Shown here piece by piece: positions 29,592 through 39,228 of a stretch of DNA of 64,000 nucleotides; position 1 is the first letter of the stretch; the number at the start of each line of letters is the position of its first letter. The notes under the pieces were generated by a model. It ran no database searches and had not been told where the DNA came from. It saw only the letters and a program-made list of their open reading frames with translations. Position numbers and translations under genes: made by a program. The stretch spans positions 124,001-188,000 of the forward strand of contig JAGYJW010000006.1 in the NCBI GenBank assembly GCA_018401435.1, read 5' to 3'. Source of the stretch: Deltaproteobacteria bacterium (GTDB lineage Bacteria; Myxococcota_A; UBA796; UBA2385).

Positions 29592-30596
29592 ATGCTTGAC
29601 CGGCGTCTGGGGCAGAGCTCCCTGCAGATTCCCCCCGTGGTCTTCGGGGCCTGGGCCATCGGCGGAGGCGACTGGTCGTTTGCCTGGGGCCCGCAAGACG
29701 ACACCGAGAGCGTGGCGGCGATCCACGCCAGCATCGACGCGGGGGTGGCCAGCTTCGACACCGCGCCCATCTACGGCTTCGGCCACTCCGAGCAGGTGTT
29801 GGGGCGGGCGCTGGCCGGCCGCACCGGACGGGGTGCAGGTCTTCACCAAGGTGGGCCTGCGCTGGGACGACGACCGCGGCAGCCCCTTCTTCCAGACGGC
29901 GGGCCCAGACGGCAAGCCCGTCCAAGTCTACCGGATTTGCGCCCTGACTCCATTCGCACCGAGTTGAGGCAGCCTGGGCCGCCTGGGCCGGCCGGTCATC
30001 GACCTGCTGCAGATCCACGCCGGACCAGCACTGGTGGAGAGCCTGGGGCCATGGCCCGCCTGGTGAGGAGGGCAAGGTGCGGGCCATCGGGGTCAGCAAT
30101 TTCGATGTGGAGGGCCTGCGCCGCAGCTCGCGCCTCCCTGGCCGACCGGGGCCTGCCCTGGCCAGCGACCAGCCCCGCTATTCGCTGATGGACCGGCGCA
30201 TCGAAGCCGAAGTGCTGCCCTGGCTGCGCCAGAACAGGTGGGCTGCCTGGTCTACTCCCCTGGAGCAGGGCCTGCTGACCGGAAAAGTAGGCCTGGAGAG
30301 GGTGTTTTTAGGGGGATGGCCGCGCGGTGCACCCGGCCTTTCAGCCCGCCTTTCGCGCCGCGGTGCTGGAACGGCTGTCCCAGCTTGGCGACCTCGCTGA
30401 GGCCAAGGGCGCCAGCTTCGGCCAGCTTCGCCTTGGCCTGGTGCCTGCACCAGCCGGGCGTCAGCGCCGTGCTCGTCGGCGCCAGAACGGCTGGGCAAGC
30501 TGCTGAGAATGCGCGCGCTGCGCACATTGTCATGGATCTCGACGAGATCGCCCGCATCCGCGACCTCTTCGCGGATCGCCTGCTCCGGGCCTGTAG
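29592..30596 (+). pseudogene. Aldo/keto reductase, multiple frameshifts
   Basis: NADPH-dependent oxidoreductase of the AKR family (ydjH/YghZ-like branch). ATG 29592 follows GCAGGAGG. The first frame gives RRLGQSSLQIPPVVFGAWAIGG and ASFDTAPIYGFGHSEQ, with the catalytic Asp and Tyr of the AKR tetrad. From about 29830 pieces appear in alternating frames: QVFTKVGLRWDDD, VIDLLQIHAG, KVRAIGVSNFDVEGL, EQGLLTGKV and MDLDEIARIRDLF. The order matches the whole barrel, with at least five indels. The stop (TAG 30594-30596) is an estimate that needs one more shift. All parts are recognisable, so error or very recent decay is likely. Confidence 0.7.
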
Positions 30597-30608
30597 CGGC
30601 CCGCCGGC

Positions 30609-30792
30609 TCAGCCTCCCTGGTCTTCGAGCAGGATGGTGCCCACCGCCGCGATTGCGGCGAAGGCCACGGCCGCGACGGCGCCGGAGATGTCGATGATTC
30701 CAACCACCAGGCAGCCGATGGCGAGCAGCACCCGCCGACCGATGCGCTGGGCAGGCGCGGCGCGGAAGCTGGGCAAAGAAGGAGGCAGGCAT
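30609..30792 (-). pseudogene. Small membrane protein, one frameshift
   Basis: ATG at 30792 with a GGAG ribosome site gives MPASFFAQLPRRA. After a single indel the reading continues IGRRVLLAIGCLVVGIIDIS and VAAVAFAAIAAVGTILLEDQGG to a stop at 30609. The result is about 60 residues with two hydrophobic segments, resembling short two-helix membrane proteins. It lies between the aldo/keto reductase and FGE-like genes, in a stretch rich in indels. Function unknown. Confidence 0.4.
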
Positions 30793-30907
30793 GGAGACTC
30801 CAAGAGGGGACCGGCGGGGGCTCCGGGTGGCCCCGCGGGCTTCGGGTGGGGCCCGGACAGGCCGCGGTGGCGTGTATGTCTCGGTGTACGGCACGCGCAG
30901 GCCCGAC

Positions 30908-32315
30908 ATGAGCCGACAGTGCCAGAAATCGCCGTGCTACCGTGCCGCCGTGCTGCTCTTGTGGACGCTTCTGCTGGCGACGGCCTGTACCGGCTCCGGG
31001 CCGGGCTCCGGGCCTGTTTTGACCGGACAGACCGAAGAAGGCCGGGCCAAGGCGGCGACACCGGCCGGCACCCCCTGTACCGACGCCGATGGCGATGGTT
31101 TTGCCGACGCCTGGACCTGTCCGGGCCTGCCCCCGGAGATGGCCGACTGCGCCGACCAGGACCCCGCGGTGGGCCCCGATACCGAGCGCTGTGCCGGCGG
31201 GCCCCTTTCGCATGGGCGGCCGACCGGGTGAGGCCGGCCGCGACGAGCTGCCGATGCACGAGGTCCAGCTCTCGGCCTACTGCTTGGACCGCTTCGAGCT
31301 GGCGGCGGGGCCCTATGCCGCCTGGCTGGCCGCCCAGGGTCGGGTGCGAGGGGCCCGACGCCGCCAACCCCGACGCCGCCGGTCGGGTGAGTGGATCCCA
31401 GCGCCCGGCCGAGGGCCTCACCCGCCAGGAGGCCGCCGACTGGTGCGCCTCCACGTGGCCAGCGGCTGCCCACCGAGGCCCAGTGGGAGAAGGCCGCCCG
31501 AGGTGGCTGCGGGGCAGCAGATCCGGCGCGCTGCGACGCCCAGGACGAGCGCGCCTACCCCTGGGGCCAGCAGGCGCCGAGCTGTGCCCGGGCCAACCAC
31601 CGGGTGACCGCCCCCGGGGTCCCCAGCCCACCTGCGCCGAAGGCAGCCTGCCGGTGGCGGCCCTGCCCGATGGGGAGGGGCCCTATGGCCACCGCAACCT
31701 CGCGGGCAATGTGTGGGAGTGGACGGCCGATCGCTACCACCCCGCCGTCTATGGGCTGGGTCCGCGCACCGACCCCACCGGTCCGAGTTCCGGCGGTGTT
31801 TACACCATGAGAGGCGGCTCATGGAGCACGTTCTCAACGAATATGCGCTCTCGAACCGCATGAGCGACCAGGTGATGGGGTCCGCGGTGGGCGTGCGCTG
31901 CGCCCGCAGCTTCAGCACCGGGCAGCCCGACCCCACGCCGGCGCTCGCCTGGGTCACCCTGTCGGGGCGGGTGGACCGGGAGGACGGCGCCCCCTCGTGG
32001 GCCGCGCCCTCTATGTGACCGCCTTTGACCTCGCGGACCTGGATCCCCGCACCGGGCGTTTGCGCCCGGGGCCTCCGGTGGCGGAACGCCGCTTTCACCG
32101 GCCTCGGCCCGCAGCCAGGACTTCGAGCTGGCGGTGCCGCCGGCGGCCTCTACCGCCTGTCGGCCCGCCTTGGACGCCGGCAATGGCCAGGGGCCGGCCC
32201 CCAGCGGCAGCGGCGGCATGGGTGAGCTGGCCGAGCCGGTGCGCGCCGAGGGAGCCCGGTGGGGGGGCTCGTCCTGCACCTGCGCCCGGCCCCCAGCCCT
32301 GGCCCCCCGCCATGA
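30908..32315 (+). pseudogene. FGE/SUMF1-domain lipoprotein, multiple frameshifts
   Basis: Begins at ATG 30908 with a lipoprotein leader (LLLWTLLLATACTGSG) and a short MopE-like element (CTDADGDGFADAW ... DCADQDPAVGPD). The formylglycine-generating-enzyme (SUMF1) fold then appears in alternating frames: PMHEVQLSAYCLDRFEL, LTRQEAADWC, RLPTEAQWEKAARGG, YGHRNLAGNVWEWTADRYH, MRGGSWSTFSTNMR and GVRCARS. A C-terminal extension of about 120 residues ends HLRPAPSPGPPP with TGA at 32313-32315, overlapping the next ATG. At least five indels. Most lipid-anchored members of this fold are not true sulfatase activators. The sulfatase-like gene 6 kb upstream lacks the cysteine such an enzyme would modify. 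Confidence 0.75.
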
Positions 32316-34024
32316 GGCTGAAGGAGGCCTTGGCCCGCCTGCTGCCCTGGCTGGGCATCGCCCTGCTGATCACCGCGCCAGGCTCATTGTCGCCGGTCGA
32401 TCGCCTGCTGGGTGACCCCCGCATCGACGTCTGGAACCACGCCTGGGGCTTTCACTGGGTGGCGGACAGCCTGGCCTCGGGGCGGCTGCCCTGGTGGACC
32501 GACCAGATTGGCGCGCCGGTGGGCGGCGTGCTGTGGTTCATCGACCTGTGGGGGGCCCTGTGGGCCACACCCCTCACCCTGCTCTTTGGGCCTGCGGTGG
32601 GCTATAACGCCGCCCTGGTGGCCCGGGTCGCCCTCGCGGGCCTGGGCGGGCAGCTGTTGAGCGAGGAGCTGGGTGCCCGGGGGCCGCCGGGCTGGTTGGG
32701 GGGCCTGGCCTGCGCCAGCGCGCCCTTTCTGTTGGCCGAGCTGCGCAACGGCATCTCCGAGGTGACCGCGGTGGGCGCCGTGGCCTTCGCCCTGTGGGCC
32801 ACCGCGCGGGCCCTGCGCAAGAATGGGCTCATTGACTTCATTCTGGCGGGGTCTTGTGGGGGCGCGGCGACGGCTGCCAGCTTCTACTATGGGCTGGTGG
32901 TGGTCCTGCTCGGCGGGCTCTGGCTGCTGGGCGGCCTGGTGCAAGGCTGGCGCAGCGGCAGGCTCTCGGCCGCGGGCCTGGGCCGGCGGCTGCTTGCGGT
33001 CGCCTGGCGGGCGGCCCCCGGCCTGCCCCCTGGCTGCTCTTCCGGGCCTCCCTGGCCCACCCCCAGGCCCTGGTGCGTCGGCCGGCCGGCCTCGACCTGG
33101 CCCTGCTGGAGCACAACGCCGTCGATCCCCAGGTCTACCTGCGTCCCGGGGCCTTCCAGTCGGTGGACCTGGCGGCCCGCTTCGGCGAGCCCTTCGTGCA
33201 CACGGGCTACCTGCGCCTGTCGGTGGTCGCGCTGGCCATCGTCGGGCTGGTGGCGGCCGCGCCCGCACTTCGGGGGCGGCTTCGGGCGGCGGGGCGCCCT
33301 GGCGGCCCTGTCGCTGGTGATGGGCCTGGGCAGCGCCCTGTGGTTCGATGGCGCCTGGGTGGCGCCAGGGGGCTGGCGCCTCAGCCTGCCCTTTGGTTGG
33401 CTGCGGCTGCTGCTGCCCCAGGTGGCCATCACCCACCCGCTGCGCCTGTCGGTGGGGGCCCAGGTGCTGCTGCCGGCCCTGGCGGCGGCCGGGGTGGCCC
33501 CCCTCGCGGCCCGCCTGGGGCAGCCGGTGGGGCGTCTCTGTGGCCTGTTGGCCCTCGGGATGCTGGGGGAGGGGCTCTTTGGCAGCGCCGTCCGCTGGCC
33601 CATTGTCACCAGTTCGGCCGAGATCCCCGCCTACTACGCCGATCTGCCGCCGGGCATGGTGCTGGATCTGCCGGTGGAGGCCGGCACCGGCATGCAGACC
33701 AGCGCCTGGTTCTGGTACCAGACCGGCCATGGCCGACCCCTGCCCTGGACCCCGGACGTGCGCCTGGGATCCGCCCGAGATGAAGCGCTGATGCGCATTC
33801 TCGGGCCGACGCGTCCCGGCGGTGGCCCCGTGCTGGAGGCGCCGCACCCCTTGGACGCCGCCGCCATCGCCCACCTGCGGACCCACTACGGCGCCATCGT
33901 GTTGCACGGCGAGCTGGCGGCCTCGGTGGGCCTGGATGGGGCCTATGCGGCCGCCTTCACCGCGGCTTTCGGCCCCCCCGAGCTGCGGGGTGCCGACCGC
34001 ATCTGGCGCCTCTCGCCGCCTTAG
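32312..34024 (+). pseudogene. Polytopic membrane protein, GT-C-like, two compensating frameshifts
   Basis: Begins at ATG 32312, overlapping the preceding TGA, and encodes about 570 residues. The N-terminus MRLKEALARLLPWLGIALL is followed by a large first periplasmic loop with DPRIDVWNHAWGFHW (acidic/His residues as in GT-C transferases). There are about ten transmembrane helices and a soluble C-terminal domain of about 120 residues. Between about 33015 and 33270 the conserved reading (SVDLAARFGEPFVHTGYLRL) is in another frame, so two opposite indels bracket that stretch. It resembles the protein at 2991-4445 in layout. Substrate unknown. Its TAG overlaps the TAA of the convergent tolC-like gene (TTAG, 34021-34024). 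Confidence 0.65.
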
Positions 34025-35417
34025 AAGCGCTCCGCCGAGACCCGCTCGCCCGTGGCCAGGGCCGCCGCGACCACCGCGGCCCGCCAGGGCCAGCCGGGCC
34101 TCGATCAGGTCCTTGTTGGCCTTGGCCACCGCCTCCTCGCGCTTGACCACCCGGAAGAGGTCGCTGGCGCCCAAGGCAAAGGCGCGGCGCTCCAGCTCGG
34201 CCACCTCCTCTGCCCGCGCCGCTGCGGCCGCCGCCTGCTCCCAGCGCACGCGGGCGCCGGCCGCAGCGGCCCAGGCCTGGCCCACCTCGGCAGAGACCCC
34301 ATCGGCGATGCCCCGGCGCTCTTCGGTGATGCAGGGCGGCGGCCTGGGCCGCGGAGACGGACCCGCGCCCCTTGCGCAAGAACAGGGGCAGCTTGAGGTC
34401 CACGCCGGCCATCTGTTCGACCGGCAGGTTGCCGTCGGCGGACAGGTCGCGGGCCAGCTCCCCCCGCAGGTCGAGCTGGGGCAGCAGCAGGCTGCGGGCG
34501 CGCTGCAGCTCGACCTCGGCCGCCCGCAGCAAGGCGTCGGCGGCCGCAAGATCCGGGTGACGCTGGGCCGCCTGGACCTGGGCGGCCTGCAGCTCGCCCA
34601 GGTCGGGGGGCAGATCGGAGCGGGGCGGCGGCAGGCGGCCGGGGTCGGGGCGTTGGGGTTGAAAGTCCGCGTCGCGGAACCACAAGGACAGGCCCAGGGC
34701 CGCCACCTCCAGGTCTTGCCGGGCCTGTGCGGCCTCGCCCAGGCGCTCGGCCAGGGCCCGCTCGTTGTCCAACAGGTGGATGCGGGCCAGGGCGCCCTCG
34801 TCCACCTGCCGGGTGAGGGCCTGCTGGCGGCTTTGGGCCAGCTCCACCAGGGATTCGGCCAGGCGCAGCTTCTCGCCTGATGCCACCCACTTGGCCCAAG
34901 AGAGCGCGGCCTTGCCGGCGATCTCGACCTCGGCCTGGCGGGCCTTGGCGCGGGCGCCTTCGGCCTCGGTCTCGGCCACCAGGCGGGCGGCGCGTTCGGG
35001 GCTCATGCCCAGGTCTTGGAGCAGGGGTAGGGTGGCGGACAGCCGCAGCTCTCCGAGGTCGGCAGTGGCATATTCGCCGTAGTAGTCGGGGATCTTGCCC
35101 ACCCCCATGCGGTGGCCCACGCTCAGCTCGGGGCCGAAGGGTAGGGCCAGGCTCAAGGCCTCATCCGTCACGGTCCAGGCGTAGGTGTCCTGGTCCTCCA
35201 CCGTGGCCTTGGCGGTCAGGGTGGGGTCGAAGCTGCCGCGAGAAGCCAGGAGCTTGGCCTCTTTTTCCTGAATGGACCACCGCGCGGCTGCCAGCTTGGG
35301 GATGCGGGCGTCCACGGCCTCCAGCACCTCGGCCGCCGACAAGGGCGTCTCGGCCTGGGCCGCGCCGGACAGGCCCAGGGCCAGCACCAGCCCGGCCCAG
35401 CTTCGCGCCGCCCTCAT
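34021..35417 (-). pseudogene. TolC-family outer membrane efflux protein, two frameshifts
   Basis: Outer membrane channel of a tripartite exporter. Start at ATG 35417, which overlaps the HlyD stop (ATGA); signal peptide LVLALGLSGAAQAE. Long helical coiled stretches (GARAKARQAEVEIAGKAALS; LARIHLLDNERALAERLGEA) and a second repeat half match the TolC/OEP duplicated fold. One indel near 34330 and another near 34080 carry the reading to ALATGERVSAERF and TAA at 34021-34023. Expected length is about 465 residues. Third gene of the minus-strand operon ABC-HlyD-TolC. Confidence 0.85.
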
Positions 35418-36727
35418 GGCTGCAGGTCCTTGGACGCCCGGGGCTTCTTCTGGTTCGCGGGCACCCCGGCCCCGTCCTTGTCGGTGGGCGGCAGGGCCGG
35501 GAAGCCGTTGATCTGCCGCCACAGCTCGTAGCCCAGGCGCACCCGCCCCAGCATGACCCAGCCCCGGGCGCGTACGCCCTGGCGCAGCTGGGCTTCAGGG
35601 GGCCAGGGTCCGGAGTTGGCATCCGGCACCACCACCACGCGGAAGCCGCCCTTGCCGTTGTCGGTGGCATCCACAAAGGCCACCCGGCCGCCAAAGGTGC
35701 CGCGGCCCAGGTCGGGCCAGCCCGAGAACTGGATGGCGGGCCAGCCTTCAAAGACCAGGCGCACCTGCTCGCCGGGGCTCACCAGTGGCAGATCGTTGCC
35801 GTCGATGGTCAGGGCCACCGCCCGGGCGGCGGTGTCTGGCACCAGGGTGACCAGGGGGTCGCCCTCTTTGACCTGGGCGCCGCCGGGGCCGCCGTGCACC
35901 CGCAGCACCACGCCGGCGCGGGGGGCCAGCACCAGCTGACGGGCCTGGCGGGCCTGCTTGGTCTCGACCTCGAGCGCCTTGGCGGCATAGTCGGCGACCG
36001 AGGCCCGCGCGGCCTGCAGCTCCTCCTCCACCTTGGCGACCTTGCTGGCGCCGGCCTGGGCGGCCTTGTCCTGGGCCTGCAGCGCGCCGGCGATGGCGGC
36101 TTGTCGGGCGTTGACTGCGGCTTCGGCCTTGGCCGCGCTGGCCCGCGCGACCTCCAGATCGCGGGTGGAGGCGATTCCCTCCGACGCCAGGGTGTGGATC
36201 CGGTCGAGGTTGCGGCGGGCGGCGTCCAGCTCGGCCTCTTCGCCCACCAGCTTCTGCCGGTGTTCCAGGACCTTCTGGCCATACTCCGCCACCGACAGCT
36301 GCTGGGCGAGCACCTCGGCCGCCCGGCGCAGCTCGGTGGCGGCCACCTTGGCCTGGGCGGCGTCGCGCTGCTCGGCCACGCGGTCGGCCTGGGCGTCCAG
36401 TCGGGCGCTGAAATCGGCGTCGTTGTCCCGCAGCTCGGCCAGGGGTTGGCCGGCCTCCACCACGTCGCCTTCGCTCACCCGCCAGGCCACGATCACGCCC
36501 TTGATGGGCGCGTCCACCACCTGCTGGCGGTCTTCGGGGGCAAAGGCGATCAGCTCGCCGTCGCCGGGAGCAGTCTGCTGCCAGGGCAACAGCACCAGGC
36601 CAAAGAGCAGTCCCAAGGCACCCAACAGCAGGGCGCGGGCGACCCGGCTGACCGCCGCCGGGGTGCGCACCCGGGACAGGGCCTGGCGCGGCGGCCGGCG
36701 GGGGGTGGAGCGGAGGGGCTCAAGCAT
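35414..36727 (-). CDS. HlyD-type membrane fusion (adaptor) protein
   Basis: A 437-residue periplasmic adaptor. ATG 36727 overlaps the end of the ABC gene by 8 bases. Residues 1-26 are cytoplasmic and 27-47 a membrane helix (VARALLLGALGLLFGLVLLPW). Then come a biotinyl-lipoyl-like half (QQVVDAPIKGVIVAWRVSEGD), a long coiled-coil hairpin with many Ala/Glu/Gln residues (residues of about 100-270), the second lipoyl half (LVLAPRAGVVLRVHGGPGG), a beta-barrel and a charged tail ending RASKDLQP. It links the inner-membrane ABC protein to TolC. Intact, unlike tolC next to it. Confidence 0.92.
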   Translation of the reverse strand: MLEPLRSTPRRPPRQALSRVRTPAAVSRVARALLLGALGLLFGLVLLPWQQTAPGDGELIAFAPEDRQQVVDAPIKGVIVAWRVSEGDVVEAGQPLAELRDNDADFSARLDAQADRVAEQRDAAQAKVAATELRRAAEVLAQQLSVAEYGQKVLEHRQKLVGEEAELDAARRNLDRIHTLASEGIASTRDLEVARASAAKAEAAVNARQAAIAGALQAQDKAAQAGASKVAKVEEELQAARASVADYAAKALEVETKQARQARQLVLAPRAGVVLRVHGGPGGAQVKEGDPLVTLVPDTAARAVALTIDGNDLPLVSPGEQVRLVFEGWPAIQFSGWPDLGRGTFGGRVAFVDATDNGKGGFRVVVVPDANSGPWPPEAQLRQGVRARGWVMLGRVRLGYELWRQINGFPALPPTDKDGAGVPANQKKPRASKDLQP

Positions 36728-38813
36728 GGCTGGGCTCGGCGCGGAGGTCGAAGCGGTCGGGGAGCAGGGCGGCGACCTCTGGATCTCGGGTGAGGAGAAT
36801 GAAGGTCCATGGCGCATTCTCATCAAGAAGCAGGGGCAGGAGCTGCTGCCGGTCCCGGTGCGAGAGGGGGTCGAAGGTGGCGTTGAGCACCAGCAGCCGC
36901 GGGGCGCCGGCCATCGCCCGGGCCAGGGCCAGGCGAATGACCTGGGGGCTGGAGAGGGGGGCGCCGGTGGGGCCCAACCGCGTGTCCAGGCCCGCGGGCA
37001 GCGCGCGCAGGGCCGGCCCCAGGCCAACCGCTTCTAGCACCTGCCAGACCCGGTCCGCGCTCAGGCCCGGCCGCCCCATGGCCACATTGTCCAGAACGCT
37101 GGCGTAGAGCACGTCGGGACCCCCGGCCAGCGCCGAGTCGCCGTGCAAGGCGTCGGGGTGCCAGGCCCGGCTGTCCAGCCCGTCGCGCAGCAGGGCGCCC
37201 CGGTCAGGGTCGCGCACCCCCACCAGCACCTCCCCCAGCAGGCTGCTGTGGGTGTGGCCCGACAGCAGCAGGGCCGTTCGGCTGCCCGGGGTCAGCTCCA
37301 AGTCCAGGGTGGGCAGGTCCTGCCCGTCCAGCCCCAACCCCTCGAAGCGCACGGCGGCGGGCCCGGTGGCCGCGCGACGGATGCCCACCGGCGCCTCGCA
37401 GGGCAGGTCCACCAGGTCGCCGAGCTTGTCGATGCCGGCCAGCAGGTCGTACCAGGCGTCCAGCTTGCCCACGAATTTGGCGAAGCCCGACAGCATCGAG
37501 GCCACCACGAATTCCGCCGCGACCAGCTGGCCAAGGGTCAAGGCGCCGTCCAGCACCAGCCAACCGCAGAGCAGCAGCAGGCCCGCGCTGGCCAGCACCT
37601 GCACCGCCAGGGCGCCAGCATACTGCCGCAAGAAGATCTTGAAGTGGGCCGCACGGCGGCTCAGCCAGCTGTCCAGCAGGGCGTCGGTCTCTTCGACCGC
37701 CAGCCGCTCTGCCCCACCCAGGCGAAAGGCCACCGGGTGGCGGGCGATCTCCTCGATCCAGCCCGCCACCGCATACTTGGCCTTGCTCTCGTAGATGGCC
37801 GTCTTGGTGCCCCCGCGACCCAGGGCGAAGAGCACCCCCAGAAAGGCCAGCAGCACCAGCAGATCGTAGGCCATCAAGATGGGGTGGTAGGCAGCCAGCA
37901 GCAGCATGCCCACGCCCGCCTGCAAGGCTGCGGCCACGCCATCCACCATCAGCGTGCTGGTGGCCTTCTGCACGGTGATGGCGTCAAAGATGCGGTTGAC
38001 CAGCTCGGGCCCCGACCGCCCGTCCATGGCGGGCACCCGCAAGCGGCTGAAGCGCGCCGCCACATCGCTGGCGATGCGGATGAAGATGCGCCGCTCCACC
38101 ATCTCCACCGCGACGCGTTGCAAGCCGCGCAAGGTGGCCGCCAGCGCCAGGCAGATCAGCAGACCCGTGGCCAGGGCCACCACCGGCTGGATGAGGGCGC
38201 CAAAGGCCAGCCAGTTGATCAGCACCTGGATGACCAGGGGGGTGGCAAGGCTCAGAATACCGACTGCAACCGCATATAGGACGATGCCGCCCAGATCCGT
38301 GCCCTCGGATCGCAGCAGGCCCCGCAGCCGGGCGTGGGGGCTGATGCGCTCTGCGCCCGGGGGCGTGGACAAGGGCGAGCCCGGCAGAGCGGCCTCGACG
38401 ATGGCCCAGCGTTGGGGGCCGCGCGCCTCGGCCTGGGCGGGCGCCAGGGGCACCCAGGTCGGGTCTTCGACGCCGGGGATCTCCTGCACCCGGATCTGCC
38501 CGCGCCGGATCCCGGTCAGCACGGACCAGGCTTGGGTGCTGCGCCGCACCGCCGGCCGCCAGGGCCGGGCCTGCTGCTGCAGCTCCAGCAGCTCGGCCTC
38601 GATCCAGCCCACCCGCAGGCCCACCGCGCCCGCGGCGTCTTCCAGGCTGCGTTCCCATTCGGAGGGTGTGGCCAACGCCTGTTCGGCTGCGGCGCGGGTG
38701 GCGCGCAGGTCCACGCTGCTGCCACAGGCAGCCCCAAGCAGCCGCAGCAGGGCGGCCAGCTCATCCACCGGCTCGGGCTGGGCCGGTCGGGGGGTCGGGA
38801 CGGGATCGGTCAT
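36720..38813 (-). CDS. ABC exporter-like protein with degenerate ATPase domain
   Basis: A 697-residue protein with the type I exporter layout. Residues 1-150 form a soluble N-terminal domain resembling a C39-like (peptidase-derived) domain without a recognisable catalytic pair. Residues of about 170-450 are the six-helix ABC transmembrane domain, and about 475-697 the nucleotide-binding domain. That domain keeps its fold but not its chemistry: Walker A reads SGHTHSSLL (no lysine, near residue 520), the signature is LSSPQ instead of LSGGQ, Walker B ends VLNATFD where LLDEATS is expected (near 641), and the switch histidine in ILLTHR is replaced (ILLTRD). The reading frame is open throughout, so this is not a decayed gene. 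Operon with HlyD and TolC genes; regulator divergent. Confidence 0.88.
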   Translation of the reverse strand: MTDPVPTPRPAQPEPVDELAALLRLLGAACGSSVDLRATRAAAEQALATPSEWERSLEDAAGAVGLRVGWIEAELLELQQQARPWRPAVRRSTQAWSVLTGIRRGQIRVQEIPGVEDPTWVPLAPAQAEARGPQRWAIVEAALPGSPLSTPPGAERISPHARLRGLLRSEGTDLGGIVLYAVAVGILSLATPLVIQVLINWLAFGALIQPVVALATGLLICLALAATLRGLQRVAVEMVERRIFIRIASDVAARFSRLRVPAMDGRSGPELVNRIFDAITVQKATSTLMVDGVAAALQAGVGMLLLAAYHPILMAYDLLVLLAFLGVLFALGRGGTKTAIYESKAKYAVAGWIEEIARHPVAFRLGGAERLAVEETDALLDSWLSRRAAHFKIFLRQYAGALAVQVLASAGLLLLCGWLVLDGALTLGQLVAAEFVVASMLSGFAKFVGKLDAWYDLLAGIDKLGDLVDLPCEAPVGIRRAATGPAAVRFEGLGLDGQDLPTLDLELTPGSRTALLLSGHTHSSLLGEVLVGVRDPDRGALLRDGLDSRAWHPDALHGDSALAGGPDVLYASVLDNVAMGRPGLSADRVWQVLEAVGLGPALRALPAGLDTRLGPTGAPLSSPQVIRLALARAMAGAPRLLVLNATFDPLSHRDRQQLLPLLLDENAPWTFILLTRDPEVAALLPDRFDLRAEPSHA

Positions 38814-38850
38814 GTCAGCTCCGGAGTCCCTTCATGCCCCGTTCACTAAC

Positions 38851-38895
38851 ACATGACAAGAACTTCATGTATCTTATAACCAGATTCATGATACA
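38851..38895. promoter_or_regulatory. Divergent promoter and operator region
   Basis: AT-rich island between the exporter gene (start 38813, minus) and the regulator (start 38916, plus). ACATGA (38851-38856) and TCATGT (38865-38870) form an inverted repeat with an 8-base spacer. TGTATC (38868-38873) and GATACA (38890-38895) form a second one with 16 bases between. A plausible plus-strand promoter is ATGACA (38853-38858), 16 bases, TATAAC (38875-38880). The overlap of dyads and promoter suggests repression by the adjacent winged-helix protein. Deduced by eye. Confidence 0.5.
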
Positions 38896-38915
38896 AGACG
38901 TTGGAAGGAGGACGG

Positions 38916-39212
38916 ATGTCCGACGCTGCCTGGACCTTCCTCACCAACCACGCCCATGTCCTGGTCTGCATCGCGCAAGATCCGGACGCGCGCCTGCGCG
39001 ATCTGGCCGAATCCGTCGGCATCACGGAACGCGCGGTGCACCGCATCGTGCGCGATCTCAGCGAAGAGGGCTATGTCGAGGTCCGGCGCGAGGGCCGCCG
39101 CAACCACTACCAGGTGGTGGCCAGCCTGCACCTCCGACATCCCGTCGAGGCCAGCAGCACGGTTGCCATGCTGCTGGCCTTGGGGGGACCAGGGGCCAAG
39201 GCCCCAGACTGA
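38916..39212 (+). CDS. Winged helix-turn-helix regulator (MarR/ArsR-like)
   Basis: A 98-residue DNA-binding protein. ATG 38916 sits 7 bases after GGAAGGAGG. Residues of about 20-80 form a winged helix-turn-helix: AQDPDARLRDLAESVGITER (recognition region AVHRIVRDLSEEGYVEV) and a wing with REGRRNHYQV. No ligand-binding domain is visible. It faces the exporter operon across a 102-base region with two inverted repeats and is its likely regulator. Confidence 0.87.
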   Translation: MSDAAWTFLTNHAHVLVCIAQDPDARLRDLAESVGITERAVHRIVRDLSEEGYVEVRREGRRNHYQVVASLHLRHPVEASSTVAMLLALGGPGAKAPD

Positions 39213-39228
39213 GAGCGCCCGGGCGGGC

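Noticed and set aside
30908..32315. True sulfatase-activating enzyme.
   Set aside because: Lipoprotein form and lack of a Cys-type substrate nearby; only the fold can be supported.
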